A stretch of 64,000 nt of DNA, from the NCBI GenBank assembly GCA_947095535.1, contig OX352772.1:151104767-151168766 (forward strand), read 5' to 3'. The notes under the pieces were generated by a model, which saw only the letters and a program-made list of their open reading frames with translations, ran no database searches and was not told the DNA's origin. Source of the stretch: Poecilobothrus nobilitatus (Eukaryota > Arthropoda > Insecta > Diptera > Dolichopodidae). Shown here in pieces: positions 28,740-40,204 of this stretch. Both the position numbers and the translations under genes were made by a program. Each line of letters opens with the position of its first letter. The first letter of the stretch is position 1.

Positions 28740-31093
28740 TTAGACCTTATTTTTACTTCTGACTGGGTAAATGTAACTAGAATATTGACGGCAACACCTC
28801 TTTCAAAAATTGATTGCCATCATCCCCCTTTCAGTTTTCAATTTCATTATAATTATTTAAATAAATCGTCATCAAATATCTCATATAAATTTAATTTTTC
28901 CAAAACTAATTTTTATATGCTTAACAATTTTTTTCTTTCAATTGACTTTACTAGACATAAATGATTTAAATAATACGATTGATAAATTTTACGAAGTACT
29001 TTACCATGGATTTGACTTGTATGTTCCTCGAGTTCGTAATAGAAATATCAATTCAAGCCCTTCATGGTATGATGGTGAACTGAAAACTCTTAGAAATAAA
29101 AAAAATAAAGCGTGGAATGCATATTTAAAAAAGAAGGATAATATTTCTTATTCAAATTTTCTAAATTTATTTACAGCATTCAAATCCTTACTAAGTCTTA
29201 AATATGAAGCTTACATTAGTAAAATTGCTTCGCAACTTCGTACAGATCCTAAATCTTTTTGGAAGCTTGTAAATTCAAAACGTAAATCCGATCAATATCC
29301 AAATTATATGTCTTACAAAGATCAGAATTCTAACGGCTCAATTGTTATATCTAATTATTTTAAAGCTTTTTTTGCGGGTAGTTATTCTACTTCTTCTTTC
29401 GATATTGATGAATCTAATTTTAACCATTTCAAAGACTTTCCAAGTTTACCTCTTCAAAATATTAATTTTACACCAGCCGCGATACAGCTTTATCTAACTA
29501 AATTTGGTGATAACTCTGCTCCTGGACCAGATAACCTCCCAGAAATTATTTTAAAGCGTTGCGCCGATTCCCTATCTAATCCTATAGCACTGGGGTGTTC
29601 CCTAATTTATGGAAAAAATCGTACATAAGACCAGTTCATAAAAAAGACTCAAAAATAATGTCGTAAATTATAGGCCTATTGTTAAACTTTCTAGTTTGCC
29701 GAAAGTATTTGAGCTTATAGTCTTTGATACAATTTTTGATTATTGTTCTGAATTTATAGTGAATGATCAACATGGATTTGAAAAAAAGAGAAAAACCGCC
29801 AAACTGACATGGTTTACACTGACTTAAGTAAAGCGTTTGATCTTCTACCTCATAGTGTAATACTCTATAAATTAAAAAATTATGGTTTTCCTTAATTCTT
29901 AATTAACTAGATTGATTCATACTTAAATAACCGTAGCTATAGTGTTCTTTTCAGAACAGCAATTTCAGCATCTTTTGTTGCTAATTCTGGAGTACCACAG
30001 GGTAGTCATCTTGGACCATTGTTGTTTATTATTTCAATAAATGATGTTACTAAGATTATTCAGAACAGTCCCATAAAAATTTACGCGGACGACATGAAAA
30101 TCTTTAAAGAAGTGTGCTCAATGAATGATGCAGACTCTTTCCAAAAAGATCTTAATAACTTTATGAGCTGTTGTAAATGTAACAATCTTATTTTAAACAT
30201 TGATAAATGTGCCGTCAATTCATTTACGCGTTCCCTAAACTTAATCACAATAATTACACTTTTAATAACAACATAATAGAAAGAGTCACTGTATTTAATG
30301 ATCTTGGTGTAACTTATGATTGTAAACTTACTTTTAATACACATATTAGCAAGAGCATTAGTAAAGCAAACTCAATGCTAGGTTTTGTAAAAAGATGGTC
30401 TAGAGAATTTAATGATACATATATTATAAAATCTCTTTACACGACTTTAGTTCGTCCTATTCTGGAGTATGCAAATCAGATCTGGTTTCCACACTGTCAA
30501 CAACATATTGTTAGAATTGAAGCAATACAAAGAAATGTTCTAAGGTTCGCCTTAAAAAACCTTAATTGGGCTGATCCCCTTATATTGCCTCCATATGTCA
30601 ATCGTCTCAAATTACTTTACAAGAATACTTTAAAATGCATACGAAATGTCATGGGTATTGTTTTTATTACTCAGGTATTTCATAACTATATAGATTCACA
30701 CTACATTAACAACATATTAATTAACTCAGTCAACACACGAACACGTTTCAGGTTCGAAAACACATTTTCGATTAGATATCATAGGACTAATTACGGCAAA
30801 TACAAGCCGATTAATAGAATGTTGATAAATGTGAATCAATACAAAACTATAATAAATATAAACATGAGTAAAGATGTGATAAAAAAATCACTATTCAAAA
30901 TAATTCCTTAATTGTTCTTCACTATTTTTGTTGTAAAAATTTTGTATGATATTAAATATAAGTAAATATAAATTTTTTTTTTTTTAATAAAATAAATTTT
31001 GCTTTGTATAATTTTAATATTAATTTTACATTAAGTATAATTATCTAAATGTAATACGTAAATACTTGAATTAAGTAATAAATAAATAAATAA
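28740..31093 (+). mobile_element. CR1/Jockey-type LINE, 5'-truncated, plus strand
   Basis: It runs from the endonuclease end to a 3' UTR and an AATAAATAAATAAATAAG tail (31,076-31,093). A 275-bp copy of the same 3' end is inserted at 39,554 and 57,827. It is related to, but clearly distinct from, the minus-strand LINE it abuts. Confidence 0.85.
28790..30911 (+). pseudogene. LINE endonuclease end and reverse transcriptase (plus)
   Basis: DCHHPPFSF at about 28,810 ends the endonuclease. Frame 28,942-29,628 is the connector and fingers (SSPSWYDGELKTLRNKKNK, FWKLVNSKRKSDQ, GDNSAPGPDNLPEIILK). Degraded frames give motif A (YTDLSKAFDLLPH, about 29,820). NSGVPQGSHLGPLLF (about 29,980) is an intact motif B, followed by YADDMKIF in frame 30,019-30,276. 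The thumb is in frame 30,207-30,911 (LGVTYDCKLTFNTHIS, LYTTLVRPILEYANQIWF). Frameshifts at about 29,600, 29,790 and 30,240 make it inactive. Confidence 0.8.
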
Positions 31094-31109
31094 GCATACC
31101 GAATTACTT

Positions 31110-31338
31110 TTTAGAGCATCCACCGCTTTGGCCATGCAGCCTTGGCAGTCGCTGTTAATATCATTTAAGTAAACCATCAACTCGTCTTTAAGAATATGAA
31201 TAGGCTGGTTTAAATCTAAGCAGCTTTCGCAAACAAAATGATGCGAAATAAACGTGTTACATGTTTGCCAGCCCCTGGGGCATTAATGCAAACGCCTTGG
31301 AACTTTCTGTTACAGATGCCATTGCATGCGATGACATT
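31110..31338 (-). pseudogene. Cysteine-rich ORF1-like fragment, copy A
   Basis: It matches the middle of the frame at 49,535-49,891: HHFVCESCLDLNQPIHILKD and VYLNDINSDCQGC. The start (MNQNTYSAVL..) is missing because about 250 bp present in copy B are deleted at 31,338. See the copy B entry for the interpretation. Confidence 0.6.
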
Positions 31339-31344
31339 TAAATA

Positions 31345-32500
31345 ATTTTAACGATTTTTTTTTTTTTTTTTATTCTTTATTTCAATTCTTATATAAAGTA
31401 TAAACTTAAGGCTAACAATTAAATTAAAATTAAAAACAAAATTAATAAGAAAAGAAATAGTTATAATCGTTCTATTGCTTAAAAACAAATGGCGAACGAT
31501 TAGTTACAAATTACTAAGTCATAAAAAAATTCAAAAAAAATAGTGGTGGGAAGTATAACAATTCAAAAAATTCAAAAAATTAATTTCATTACATAAAAAG
31601 TATTAAAATTAAATTTCAAATTAAATTAAATTTTTTTAAAAAATATTTTATAAAAGAAAAAAAAATCAAAAATTAAAAATTATAATTATACAAAATGTCG
31701 ATATAAAACTAGATTAAAATAGTAGAGAAAAAAAAAATATATAATTCATTCTTACGTGTACATACAGTGTTTAAGATTAAAATAATTAAGAATTTACCTT
31801 CATCAAATTTTCGACTTCATTATAGTTTAGTTGAAGTAACCAGTTTTTAGTAATTTTAAGAAATTTTGATAATGAATAAACATTCCTAAAAGACTCAGGC
31901 AGTTTATTATAAATTCTTGGTGCTGTTACACTATAAAAATTGCAAAAATGAGATTTATTAGACCTAGGAATGAGAACAAGTCGACTAGAATTACTTCTCA
32001 AATTATAGGCACTTGAATATCTCGTATTAAGATTCCCAGATCTAATAAAAAAAACTTTTAATGTTTTATAGATATAAAGACTTCTTAATGGAAGTATCAT
32101 TCTCTCCTTAAATAACTCTAAGCTTGGTGTTAACCGGTGTTTTTTGCAAATTAACCTAACTGCATGTTTTTGGTTTACTAAAAGCGGAAGCAATTTATTA
32201 ATGTAAGAACCGCCCCAACATACAATTCCATATTGCAGTTTAGAGTGTAGAAGAGTAAATTAAACCATAGATACAATATTACTTGAACTGTGCAAAACTA
32301 ACATGGTAAAGTCACAGCATTAAAATAATCTTTTAAATACCGACAGTGAACAGACCAGTTAAATTTCGAATCAATCATTAAACCAAGATATTTGAAAGAA
32401 TCAACCCTTTCAATCAAAAAGCAATTAGAATCACAAGAGGAAATGTGATAGGTTATATCAATTACCTTTAAATTTGGATGCTTATTTGAAAGAATATAAT
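31345..32500 (-). pseudogene. 3' part of a LINE reverse transcriptase, copy A
   Basis: An oligo-T run at 31,350-31,370 marks the LINE tail. Minus-strand coding at 32,460-32,350 gives VDSFKYLGLMIDSKFNW and the frame 32,193-31,786 gives NQKHAVRLICKKHRL, LYIYKTLKVFF and the C-terminal RIYNKLPESFRN. These are RT thumb and tail of a CR1-like LINE. The palm is absent. Copy B has lost about 770 bp of it. Confidence 0.75.
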
Positions 32501-33235
32501 TATATCAAAAAAGTAGCCAGTGTTAATGGATATAATCAACAAGTTATTGACAAACTTATTGAGAAATATGCCAAGAAAGTTAGTAAAGCGAATTTTTCAA
32601 CCCTTTTTTCACAAAATAGTCTTTCATTACGACAGCTTTAAATGAACGGCAAATAGTTTGTATGTCTTTTTTTCAACAAGTCACAAACAAAATCAAAAAA
32701 GTTTTCACTGAACACAATCTGACCATAGTTTTGACCATAGCAACAAGTTATCAAATTTATTGGGTTCGCCGAAAGATAAAACATCAAGTTTGAACAAAGG
32801 TGGTATTTATGAAATAGGTTGTGATAATTGTGAAAGCAAATACTATGGTCAGACAAAAAGAAATATCAGTAAAAGATGGAATGAACATTTTTTTCATATA
32901 AAGTATGATAGGCCAAATAAGTCAACTGTCGCTCATCATAAACTACAGAACAATCACTCAACATCAAAACATAGTTTCAAACTGATTTAGGAGGTAAATT
33001 ATTCGAATCGGTTAGACGCTTTTGAAAGTTATTTTATCCAATCAAATGAGCATAATATGAACAATGACAATGGCCCGATTAGTTCATCTCTTTTTTCATT
33101 GGTATTTTCGTTAATTTTCTATTATTTAAATTTTGTAAGTTAATAATTTCTAATGTCGAATTTTATTCTTTATGTTATTTTTCTTCAATTAGTGAAATGT
33201 GCCCAATTTAACATAATTTTATTTTATATTTCAAC
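32490..33235 (+). pseudogene. PLE GIY-YIG fragment, copy A
   Basis: Frame 32,760-32,990 reads GSPKDKTSSLNKGGIYEIGC, YYGQTKRNISKRW, HHKLQNNHSTS. After a stop (TAG, 32,989) the same frame resumes YSNRLDAFESYFIQ. It is the plus-strand equivalent of 23,640-24,055 and close to it in sequence. The preceding 270 bp encode a PLE RT-to-endonuclease linker (QVIDKLIEKYAKKV). Isolated fragment, no RT. Confidence 0.8.
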
Positions 33236-34180
33236 TAGCAGAGTACCCGGCGTTGCCCGGAGTATTTTATCGGCTTTATGAAATAAAAATTATTAACTTT
33301 TGCTTTTGAGTTAATATAATTAAATTAATATAGTTCACGTATTACTATGCATTTTCAGATGCTGGTAGTTAATATTCTATTTTTTATTACATTTAGTTAA
33401 ATTGAATAAACAGAGCGAAAAATTAAAGACAATTTATATACTAAAAATCTTTAAAGGAATCAATAATCTATTGAGTACACAATTACGGCGAAGTCAGTTT
33501 TCACAATATATTCATTAATACCAAAACATAAAGTTGCATTTCAATTATAAAAGACCATAATGTAATACATTTTTTTTCGTAAGTAATGTCACTTCATGTT
33601 TTTGTGAATTATCCTTTTAAGTACATTTTGAAAAATTTTCTATTAGGTTCGCTCTGTCAATCCATCTGTTTGCAAAACTTATATACTGTTTAATAAAGAG
33701 CAATGAAATATTAACTATGCATAGGTATCTTAAAAGAGTAATGTTGTAGAACAACTTTTTTATGTACCCTCACCGTTAGCGATTCTATAGCACCGACAGC
33801 TCTTCAAATTTTGAAAAAACTTCTTTTTAAATGCATACATGTCAAATTCTGTTTAACATATTTTTTTTAATATAAAAACTACATGATTGTGTTTTACCTT
33901 TATAAATCAACCAGAATTTTACTTTTTCTAATTATGTTTTCAAATTGATTGGCTAAAAATATATGTAAAAATTGTGTATGGAAAAGAATGTAAGGTTTCC
34001 AGTTCTTTAAATATGTATGTACTCATTGTTGATTAAATACTGTACATAAATGTGAATAAGTTTTCTATTCTTTTTTATACTTTCGTAAAAGGGTTGTTGG
34101 TTGTTGGTTACTCAGATTACAATTACCTTTTAAAATATTTAAAGAGATTTCGCAAAATGTTTTATTAATTCAGGGGCACA
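33236..34180. other. Non-coding stretch with a GC-rich CCCGGCGTTGCCCGG block
   Basis: The only notable motif is ACCCGGCGTTGCCCGG at about 33,247-33,262, a GC-rich near-palindrome in very AT-rich DNA, at the boundary of the PLE fragment. It is repeated in copy B at about 51,218. Nothing coding is seen in the rest. Confidence 0.4.
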
Positions 34181-34211
34181 GTGTTTTATAATTACTTTCT
34201 CAAGTTTTGGT

Positions 34212-34670
34212 TTAGAGGTTTTTAATAGGTGCAATATATGACGATTGGTCTTCAAACGTTTCATATTTCTCCCAAAATTCTTCTAATTGATCTCTCGTAT
34301 AATAACACAAATCTTTTACAAATATATCACTTCTGATATATGTTACAAATATTACAGATAAATTTCTATGATGTGATCCTATAGTAAATAAATCCCATAC
34401 ATACTTGTCATTAGAACTTAACATCATATCATTGATAATAAGTAACAAAGGTTTTTGATTATCATTAAAATCTGCAATATACTATATTCTACATCTTTGA
34501 TATATTTTGGAACGGCATTTTTGTCTGAATTACATCAAATTATTCTATTAATATGTGGTTATATATTTTCTTTTTTATATTTTATTCAATTATGAATAAA
34601 AATAGTTTTACAGCATGATGGATCCGCCACCATCATAGTAAAAGGGTGAAACAGCATAGTTCTATTAGTT
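34212..34670 (-). pseudogene. Polinton packaging ATPase, copy A, internally deleted
   Basis: The coding frame 34,448-34,212 gives LLLIINDMM (Walker B; the usual first acidic residue is asparagine), WDLFTIGSHHRNLSVIFVT, then after a deletion RSDIFVKDLCYYTRDQLEEF. Upstream, to about 34,670, are decayed remains of the Walker A region. The deletion removes exactly the KNPRDK to NLTQ part retained in the copy at 990-1,533. It is divergent from the exonuclease-like gene at 34,778. Inactive. Confidence 0.8.
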
Positions 34671-34699
34671 AAAAACTAACTCGGCTAACCTGTATTTAT

Positions 34700-35270
34700 A
34701 TGAAAAGCTCTTTTCCAGAAGTGAATATAAATGTAAATTTAGTTATTCTATGGAACATTCTTCCATAAACCTTCGACATGGTTAAACAAGTTCTCATAGC
34801 TGACCTACAATTTTTACAAGGAAATGAAAGGCAATATTTTCTAAAAGAGTTAGCCATCTTTGAAAAAGGAAGTTTAATTACAACTGTGTATCACTTCAAA
34901 GCACCGTACTCTGCAGAAGAACTTAGTCGAGATATGATATATAATAGCCAGTATTGCGAAAGCAAAATAAATGGACTTAAATGGAATAGTGGTTTAGTTG
35001 AATATTTAGATGTAAAATGTGTATTAAAACACTATTTAGAGTCAGATGAAAAAATTTATGTTAAAGGAGAACAAAAAAAGTTTTTCTTCAAAAGTACATT
35101 GACAGTGTTAAAATAGAAGATCTAACCAAAAACTTACCGTCATTGCAAAATATTGATAACTTTAAATCAAATTGTCCTATACATGCCTATACATTATGCT
35201 GTTAAAAATTGTTATAATGTATATATGTATCTTTTAAAGGAAAAAATGTTAGATTAAGACTTTCAATTTT
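34700..35270 (+). pseudogene. Polinton exonuclease-like protein, copy A
   Basis: KSSFPEVNINVNLVILWN starts near 34,700. After a stop, ATG at 34,778 opens a 112-residue frame (VLIADLQFLQGNERQYFLKE, YHFKAPYSAEELSRD, KINGLKW, YVKGEQKK). Beyond the stop at 35,116, shifted frames carry PSLQNIDNFKSNCPIHAYT and KNCYNVYMYLL, a Cys/His-containing C-terminus lacking in the 501-944 copy. Acidic residues early in the chain suggest, but do not prove, an RNase H-fold nuclease. Paired head to head with the ATPase. Confidence 0.6.
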
Positions 35271-35287
35271 TTCAAGAAATTCACGTC

Positions 35288-35455
35288 ATGCATGTATGGG
35301 ACTATGCTTACAGATCAGCAAGAAAAGGTCATTGGGAAGAATACGGACGTGATAGAAGTAGATTTCAAAGACGTATAGAAAAATTTGGTCTCACTATTTC
35401 TGCAATTTTAACATTTAGTCATGGTAAAAAAATGTTTCAACTTAGATTTAAATAG
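35288..35455 (+). CDS. Unrecognised 55-residue basic ORF, copy A
   Basis: ATG at 35,288 starts MHVWDYAYRSARKGHWEEYG, RDRSRFQRRIEKFG, ending KKMFQLRFK. The copy in B (about 53,268-53,435) differs at two third-codon positions and one first position (His to Tyr). It is arginine-rich and follows the exonuclease-like gene on the same strand; it may be a small Polinton gene or its C-terminal extension. Family not recognised. Confidence 0.4.
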   Translation: MHVWDYAYRSARKGHWEEYGRDRSRFQRRIEKFGLTISAILTFSHGKKMFQLRFK

Positions 35456-36410
35456 AAATACAATAATAAAAGATTTTAAACATAAAAATAAATTTCATTT
35501 ATTTTTATCTTATGTTTTAAAAATAGATACCAAAATCCTTTAAGCTATCTTTTAATTATTATTACATACAAAAAAAATAAAGATAAATGCACATCAAGAG
35601 TAAAGAGAATATTTTTAGTTTAACCAAACCCATATTTTTGATTTCCTGTTTGTTTTCCTGTTATTCATATTTTTTGAACATTCTTACTTAAAAAATAAAA
35701 AAAAATATCTTACACGTAATGCAGTCAGTTAATTAATGACTTTCGTTTTCTCTTTTCTTCTATAAATTCTTAAAGTAGAAAAACACAAATATGTATTTAT
35801 TCAGAAAAGACCACATTTTTATATAAGCAAAAAAAAAATCTAAGTTTTAATTCGTTTTCTTTTAAAACTAGAATGTTAAAATATTTATTTTTAAGTCTTA
35901 CTTTTTTTGTTTTTACTCTACACATTTTTAAAGCAAGATAGATAGGTACATTTGCTATTATAAAGAACAAGTTTTTTACTTTCATTTCCTTTAAATGCAA
36001 AATTTTTTTCTTTTCAATTTCAAAAAAGATGTTCTGTAAATTTAAACATAAAAATTTTTTTTCTGTTTTTTATTTTCATATAAGAAATTTTCTTACTACT
36101 TTTATATGTGCGCCTAATATTTAAACCAGGTATACAATTTTGTTTATTAGAAGCCGACCTACTTTAAATTGCTTAACACTTCACTTCCTACTATACAACC
36201 GTTTGAAACTTATAAGCTAACAACCCTCACATACAACCTAAAACAAAACAATCAAAACAAGTTCTTTACCTACTAACCAAGCATGACCGTGCAATATGGT
36301 TTGCTTTTTTCCATCCCAAAGTTCAGGGTTACCTACTTGTATATATATATATATGAATATAACATATTTTCAAATTCGGGGGATTTTATAGTTACAAAAT
36401 CAGATTGTCG
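35456..36410. other. AT-rich stretch without a gene, copy A
   Basis: T- and A-runs and a short (TA)n run at about 36,340 are visible. No convincing frame or RNA motif was found. Confidence 0.5.
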
Positions 36411-37530
36411 CTATAGATTAATTGTGGAACAGTCGGTAGAATGGAACAGTCCACTTTAAATCATATTCACCGACTTCGAAAGAACCTTCGACACTATTAA
36501 TCTAAATGCTATCTGGGCTTCTCTTAAGAAAAACAGAATTCCATCAAAATTAATTGAAATCATCATTGCGATATATTCTGACGCAGAAACGATGACATCA
36601 AACAATAGCGCATAAAGCACGCCAATTATAACATCAGTAGGAGTAAAACAAAGATTCCCACTTTCCCCTTTACTATTCATTACAACTTTGGATAGATGCT
36701 TGAAGGACATAATCCCAATGCGCAAAGGTATCTCATGACAACTCTCAAACAAGCTCCAAAGCTTAGAATACGCAGATGATATATCTCTTCTCACGCACTC
36801 AGCCACCGATATGCAAGCACCAGTCAATGCACAAAAAGCAGAAAATATAGGCCTCCGTATCAATATAAGAAAAACAAAAATCATGAAAATCAATGGAGCA
36901 AATCAGATACCAGTATCCATCGGGAATACCCAAATCGAAGAGGTAGCGGATTATGAATATTTGGGTAGCATTATAACGACAGACGGGGGTACAATAAAAG
37001 ATATAGAGCACAGAATTTCAAAGGCAAGAAGTATCTTCGCTAGATTATGGGCAATCTGGAAATCGCCACACATAGCCCGCGTCACTAAAATAAAAATATT
37101 CAACGCATGCGTGAAATCGTGAAATTATTATACGGCAGCGAAACATGGCTGGTAATACGAAACAATATACAAAAGCTACAGGTATTCATCAACAAATGTC
37201 TAAGAATAATATGCGGAATATTCTGGCCAAGAAGAATTCTGAAACAGGAATTATGGGTACTATCCAGCCAAGAGCCGATTGAAACGCAAATATGTGGAAG
37301 AAAATGGAGATGGATCGGCCATATCCTCAGACGTCCAACAACATCAATGGTGCTTCAGGCATTGGACTGGAACACTCAAGGCAGAAGAAACGTGAGAAGA
37401 CCTAAAGCTTCTTGAAGAAGAAGCGTTCAGGTTGAAGTAATAAAGAGTAGGAAGTCTTGGACAAAAATTAAAAGACTAGCCCAAGATATGGAAATTGAAG
37501 AGAATTTGTGGAAGCAAAGGGAATAAAACA
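36411..37530 (+). pseudogene. RTE-like LINE reverse transcriptase, copy A
   Basis: Motif A (DFERTFDTI, about 36,470) and motif B are present, the latter altered to VKQRFPLSPLLF where copy B keeps VKQGFPLSP. Motif C (LEYADDISLL, about 36,770) follows. Frame 36,811-37,122 gives KTKIMKINGANQIP and YEYLGSIITTDGG. A one-base deletion then shifts into 37,107-37,415 (LLYGSETW, RKWRWIGHILRRP, QALDWNTQGRR). The tail RSWTKIKRLAQDMEIEE ends at about 37,525. The RKWRWIGH and NTQGRR segments suggest the RTE-like group; clade is tentative. The 5' half is missing. Confidence 0.75.
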
Positions 37531-38791
37531 GGAGAAAAAATTTGATCAAACATTTGATCAAAAACACAATTTGATCAAACATTTTCTTAAATAATAGAGT
37601 AATAGCGCAAACTAATATGCTTAATAGTAGCATCCAGATCCAAAAGTACAGATCCACAAAAGTAAAAATTTCAAATTTTTCAGTAGCGAGATGAATTCGT
37701 AGATAAGCACTGTTATACTACAACAATTTACACATAAGATATTATAAATGTGTTATTATTTTTTCATTAAATGTTATACGAAGAAAAAAGAAAAGAAGAA
37801 AATAACAATAAAATCAATTTTGGGTTATACAAAAAGCGAAACAAAGAAAAAGAATACAAATTCCAAGAAATAAAATAATGAATATGTATAAGTATACATT
37901 ATATATATTTGACAAATGATTACTAATTACTATATTCAAAATCACATAGTGAAATCGATGTTTATTTTAACATGTAAAACTTTTTTTCTTGCCTTTAAAA
38001 AAAAAAAGTGGTATTATAGCTATAATAGTAGAGATGTAGATAATATATATGGAGACTATTGTACTAGTTAGTAGGACATACAATATATATACATATAATA
38101 CTTAAATTAATATAATTTAAAGGTATACTGTCTACGCCAAGGCCAGTATACGCCAATGGGTATTTAATTATATGTAGTTTTTTTTATGCAAATTGTAATT
38201 TAGTAAATTTTAAAGTGTTTATTAAAAAAATAAATGAGATTTCTTGAGTGGATTTGTTGATGAAAGTATGTTTTGTAAAAACAAAAATAAGCTAAAGAGT
38301 ACATAAAAATTTGTTATTTAGAATGATCTAACAACTATGTTTACCGTATCGTCGTTTGAATTAAAGTAGACTATTTGAAGAATGTTTTAAATTTTTACTT
38401 TAAAATAATTTTTTTTCTCGTAAGGGAGGTGATAATTTTCAAAACACACCAAGAAAACCTATACCTCTTGGTAGTGTCAGATTTTTACTGACTAAACCAA
38501 CCTCCCTGAAATAAAACATAATATGAAAAACTATAGGTATTAAGTGCATATATTTTTTTTCCTTATTCAAAATAATCTATATTAATACAAAAAAAAAACA
38601 ATTTGAAACTTAAAATTAGTTCTTAATATTTAAAATACATAAAATGATTTAATGATCTTAGCTTTCGCTGTGCGGTCTTATAAAGTTCTACTTGTTGTGA
38701 ATCACAATTACAATTTGTGATTTGTAATAAAAAAAAGACAGAAAAATTAAATGACAAAAAGAACTAACTCATGTATAACAATACAATACTG
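37531..38791. other. AT-rich stretch, copy A
   Basis: No gene. It contains a TTTGATCAAACATTTGATCA repeat near 37,535-37,580. At 38,415-38,550 is the motif shared with 1,610 (GGGAGGT..., CCTCTTGGTAGTG, ACCAACCTCCC), bounded by GGGAGGT and ACCTCCC arms and readable as a short peptide, PIPLGSVRFLLTKPTSLK. Confidence 0.4.
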
Positions 38792-40204
38792 TTACTGTAC
38801 TCTAGGTAGATGATATTGAACAAGTTCAAGGATAATTTTTTCAAAAATCGGTATATTCTTTACTAGTTTAATATCATTCGGCAGGTCATTATAAATTTTT
38901 AAGCAATTATAAAGGCAATTGTTTTTTTGGTTGCTGTTTTTAAAAAGCTTTAAATAAAAATTAGACCTATTTCTCGTATTGTAGTTATGGAGGTCAATAT
39001 TTCTGTTTAAGACAAAGCTGTGTGTGATTTGTTTGTTAATAATCTTAAATGCTGTTATGTAAAGTTCGCGGTTACAGATACTCATAAAACTGATATATTT
39101 TTCCGTATATAAGCACTCAGTTGGAAATAAAACTGGATAATAATTTATAATTTTCATAACTTTTTTTGTAATATGTTTAATTTTGTTAATAAAGTTTGCG
39201 GAGCTCAACTCCAGATGGGGTTCAAATATTGTAAATGGGACAATATATACGAACAGTAAATTATATACAGGAAATTTGGTGAAAAAAATTTTCCTAGTCG
39301 GCTTAGAATATTTTTTTTTTAATTATAGTAATTTTTTTAATAATGTGGTCTGCATGGTCACTCCACCTTGGCCTGCTGTCAAGTCTTAATCCTAAATAAT
39401 TGAAGGTCTTAATAACAACCAATTTATTGTTATTTAAATAAAAATCCAAGGAGTAGACATTTTTTTTTTAAAACCTTGGACTTTTGTTTTGCCTTCATTT
39501 AGTACCATTCTGTGTTTTTCTAGCCACTCTATCTATAATAATGATAAAATCATGTGAATCAATGCAAAACTATAATAAATATAAACATCAGTAAAGATGT
39601 GATAAAAAAATTACTATTCAAAATAATTCCTTAATTGTTCTTCACTATTTTTGTTGCAAAAATTTTCTGAAATATTAAATATAAGTAAATATACATTTTT
39701 TTTTTTAATAAAATAAATTTTGCTTTGTATAATTTTAATATTAATTTTAGATTAAGTATAATTATCTAAATGTAATATGTAAATACTTGAGTTAAATAAT
39801 AAATAAATAAATAAATAAATAAATAAAAATAAAATCATTCAGACTAAGACAGGCCGCGGTGGTGCTTGAATTTTTCTCAAAGCCGTATTGCTCGTCATGA
39901 AGGATTTTGTTGTTGTTCCTGAAATAATGCTTTCGATTTCTAATGATAATTTCAAATATTTTAGAAAAAGAACTATGAACTGAAATTGGTCTATAATTAG
40001 TGCACTAGTCGCATAACCGTTTTTAAAAATCGGAGTGATAGTTACCAACTTAAGAGAATCTGGAAAGCTAAAACTTTCAAAAGAGAGATTAATAAATTTG
40101 ATCAATATGGTAGACAAAGGCTCTGAAATTTTTTTTATAAATTTAGCTGAAATACTATCGTACCCAGTAGAAACAAATTTTGAGTGAGGTAATCGCAGAT
40201 TCAC
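38792..40204 (-). pseudogene. CR1-like LINE reverse transcriptase, palm deleted, copy A
   Basis: Frame 40,204-39,839 gives STGYDSISAKFIKKISEPLS, SFPDSLKLVTITPIFKNG and later TSNTALRKIQ in a shifted frame (normal reading DEQYGFEKNSST). Motifs A, B and C are missing. On the other side of the nested tail coding resumes with RMVLNEGKTKVQGF-like sequence, NYLGLRLDSRPRWSDHADHI, and the frame 39,208-38,792 (INKIKHITKKVMKIINYYPV, LHNYNTRNRSNFYLK, YNDLPNDIK) to the C-terminus. Confidence 0.75.
39554..39828 (+). mobile_element. 275-bp LINE 3' tail with 10-bp target duplication, copy A
   Basis: It is nearly identical to the end of the LINE at 30,831-31,093 and terminates in AATAAATAAATAAA. ATAAAATCAT flanks it on both sides (39,544-39,553 and 39,829-39,838), a clear target-site duplication. 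The same insertion with the same duplication is in copy B, so it predates the 18.5-kb duplication. Confidence 0.9.

Noticed and set aside
36799..37011. Minus-strand frames over the RTE-like RT (also 54,776-55,331)
   Set aside because: The plus strand has RT motifs (YADDI, YLGSI); the minus frames have no family features.
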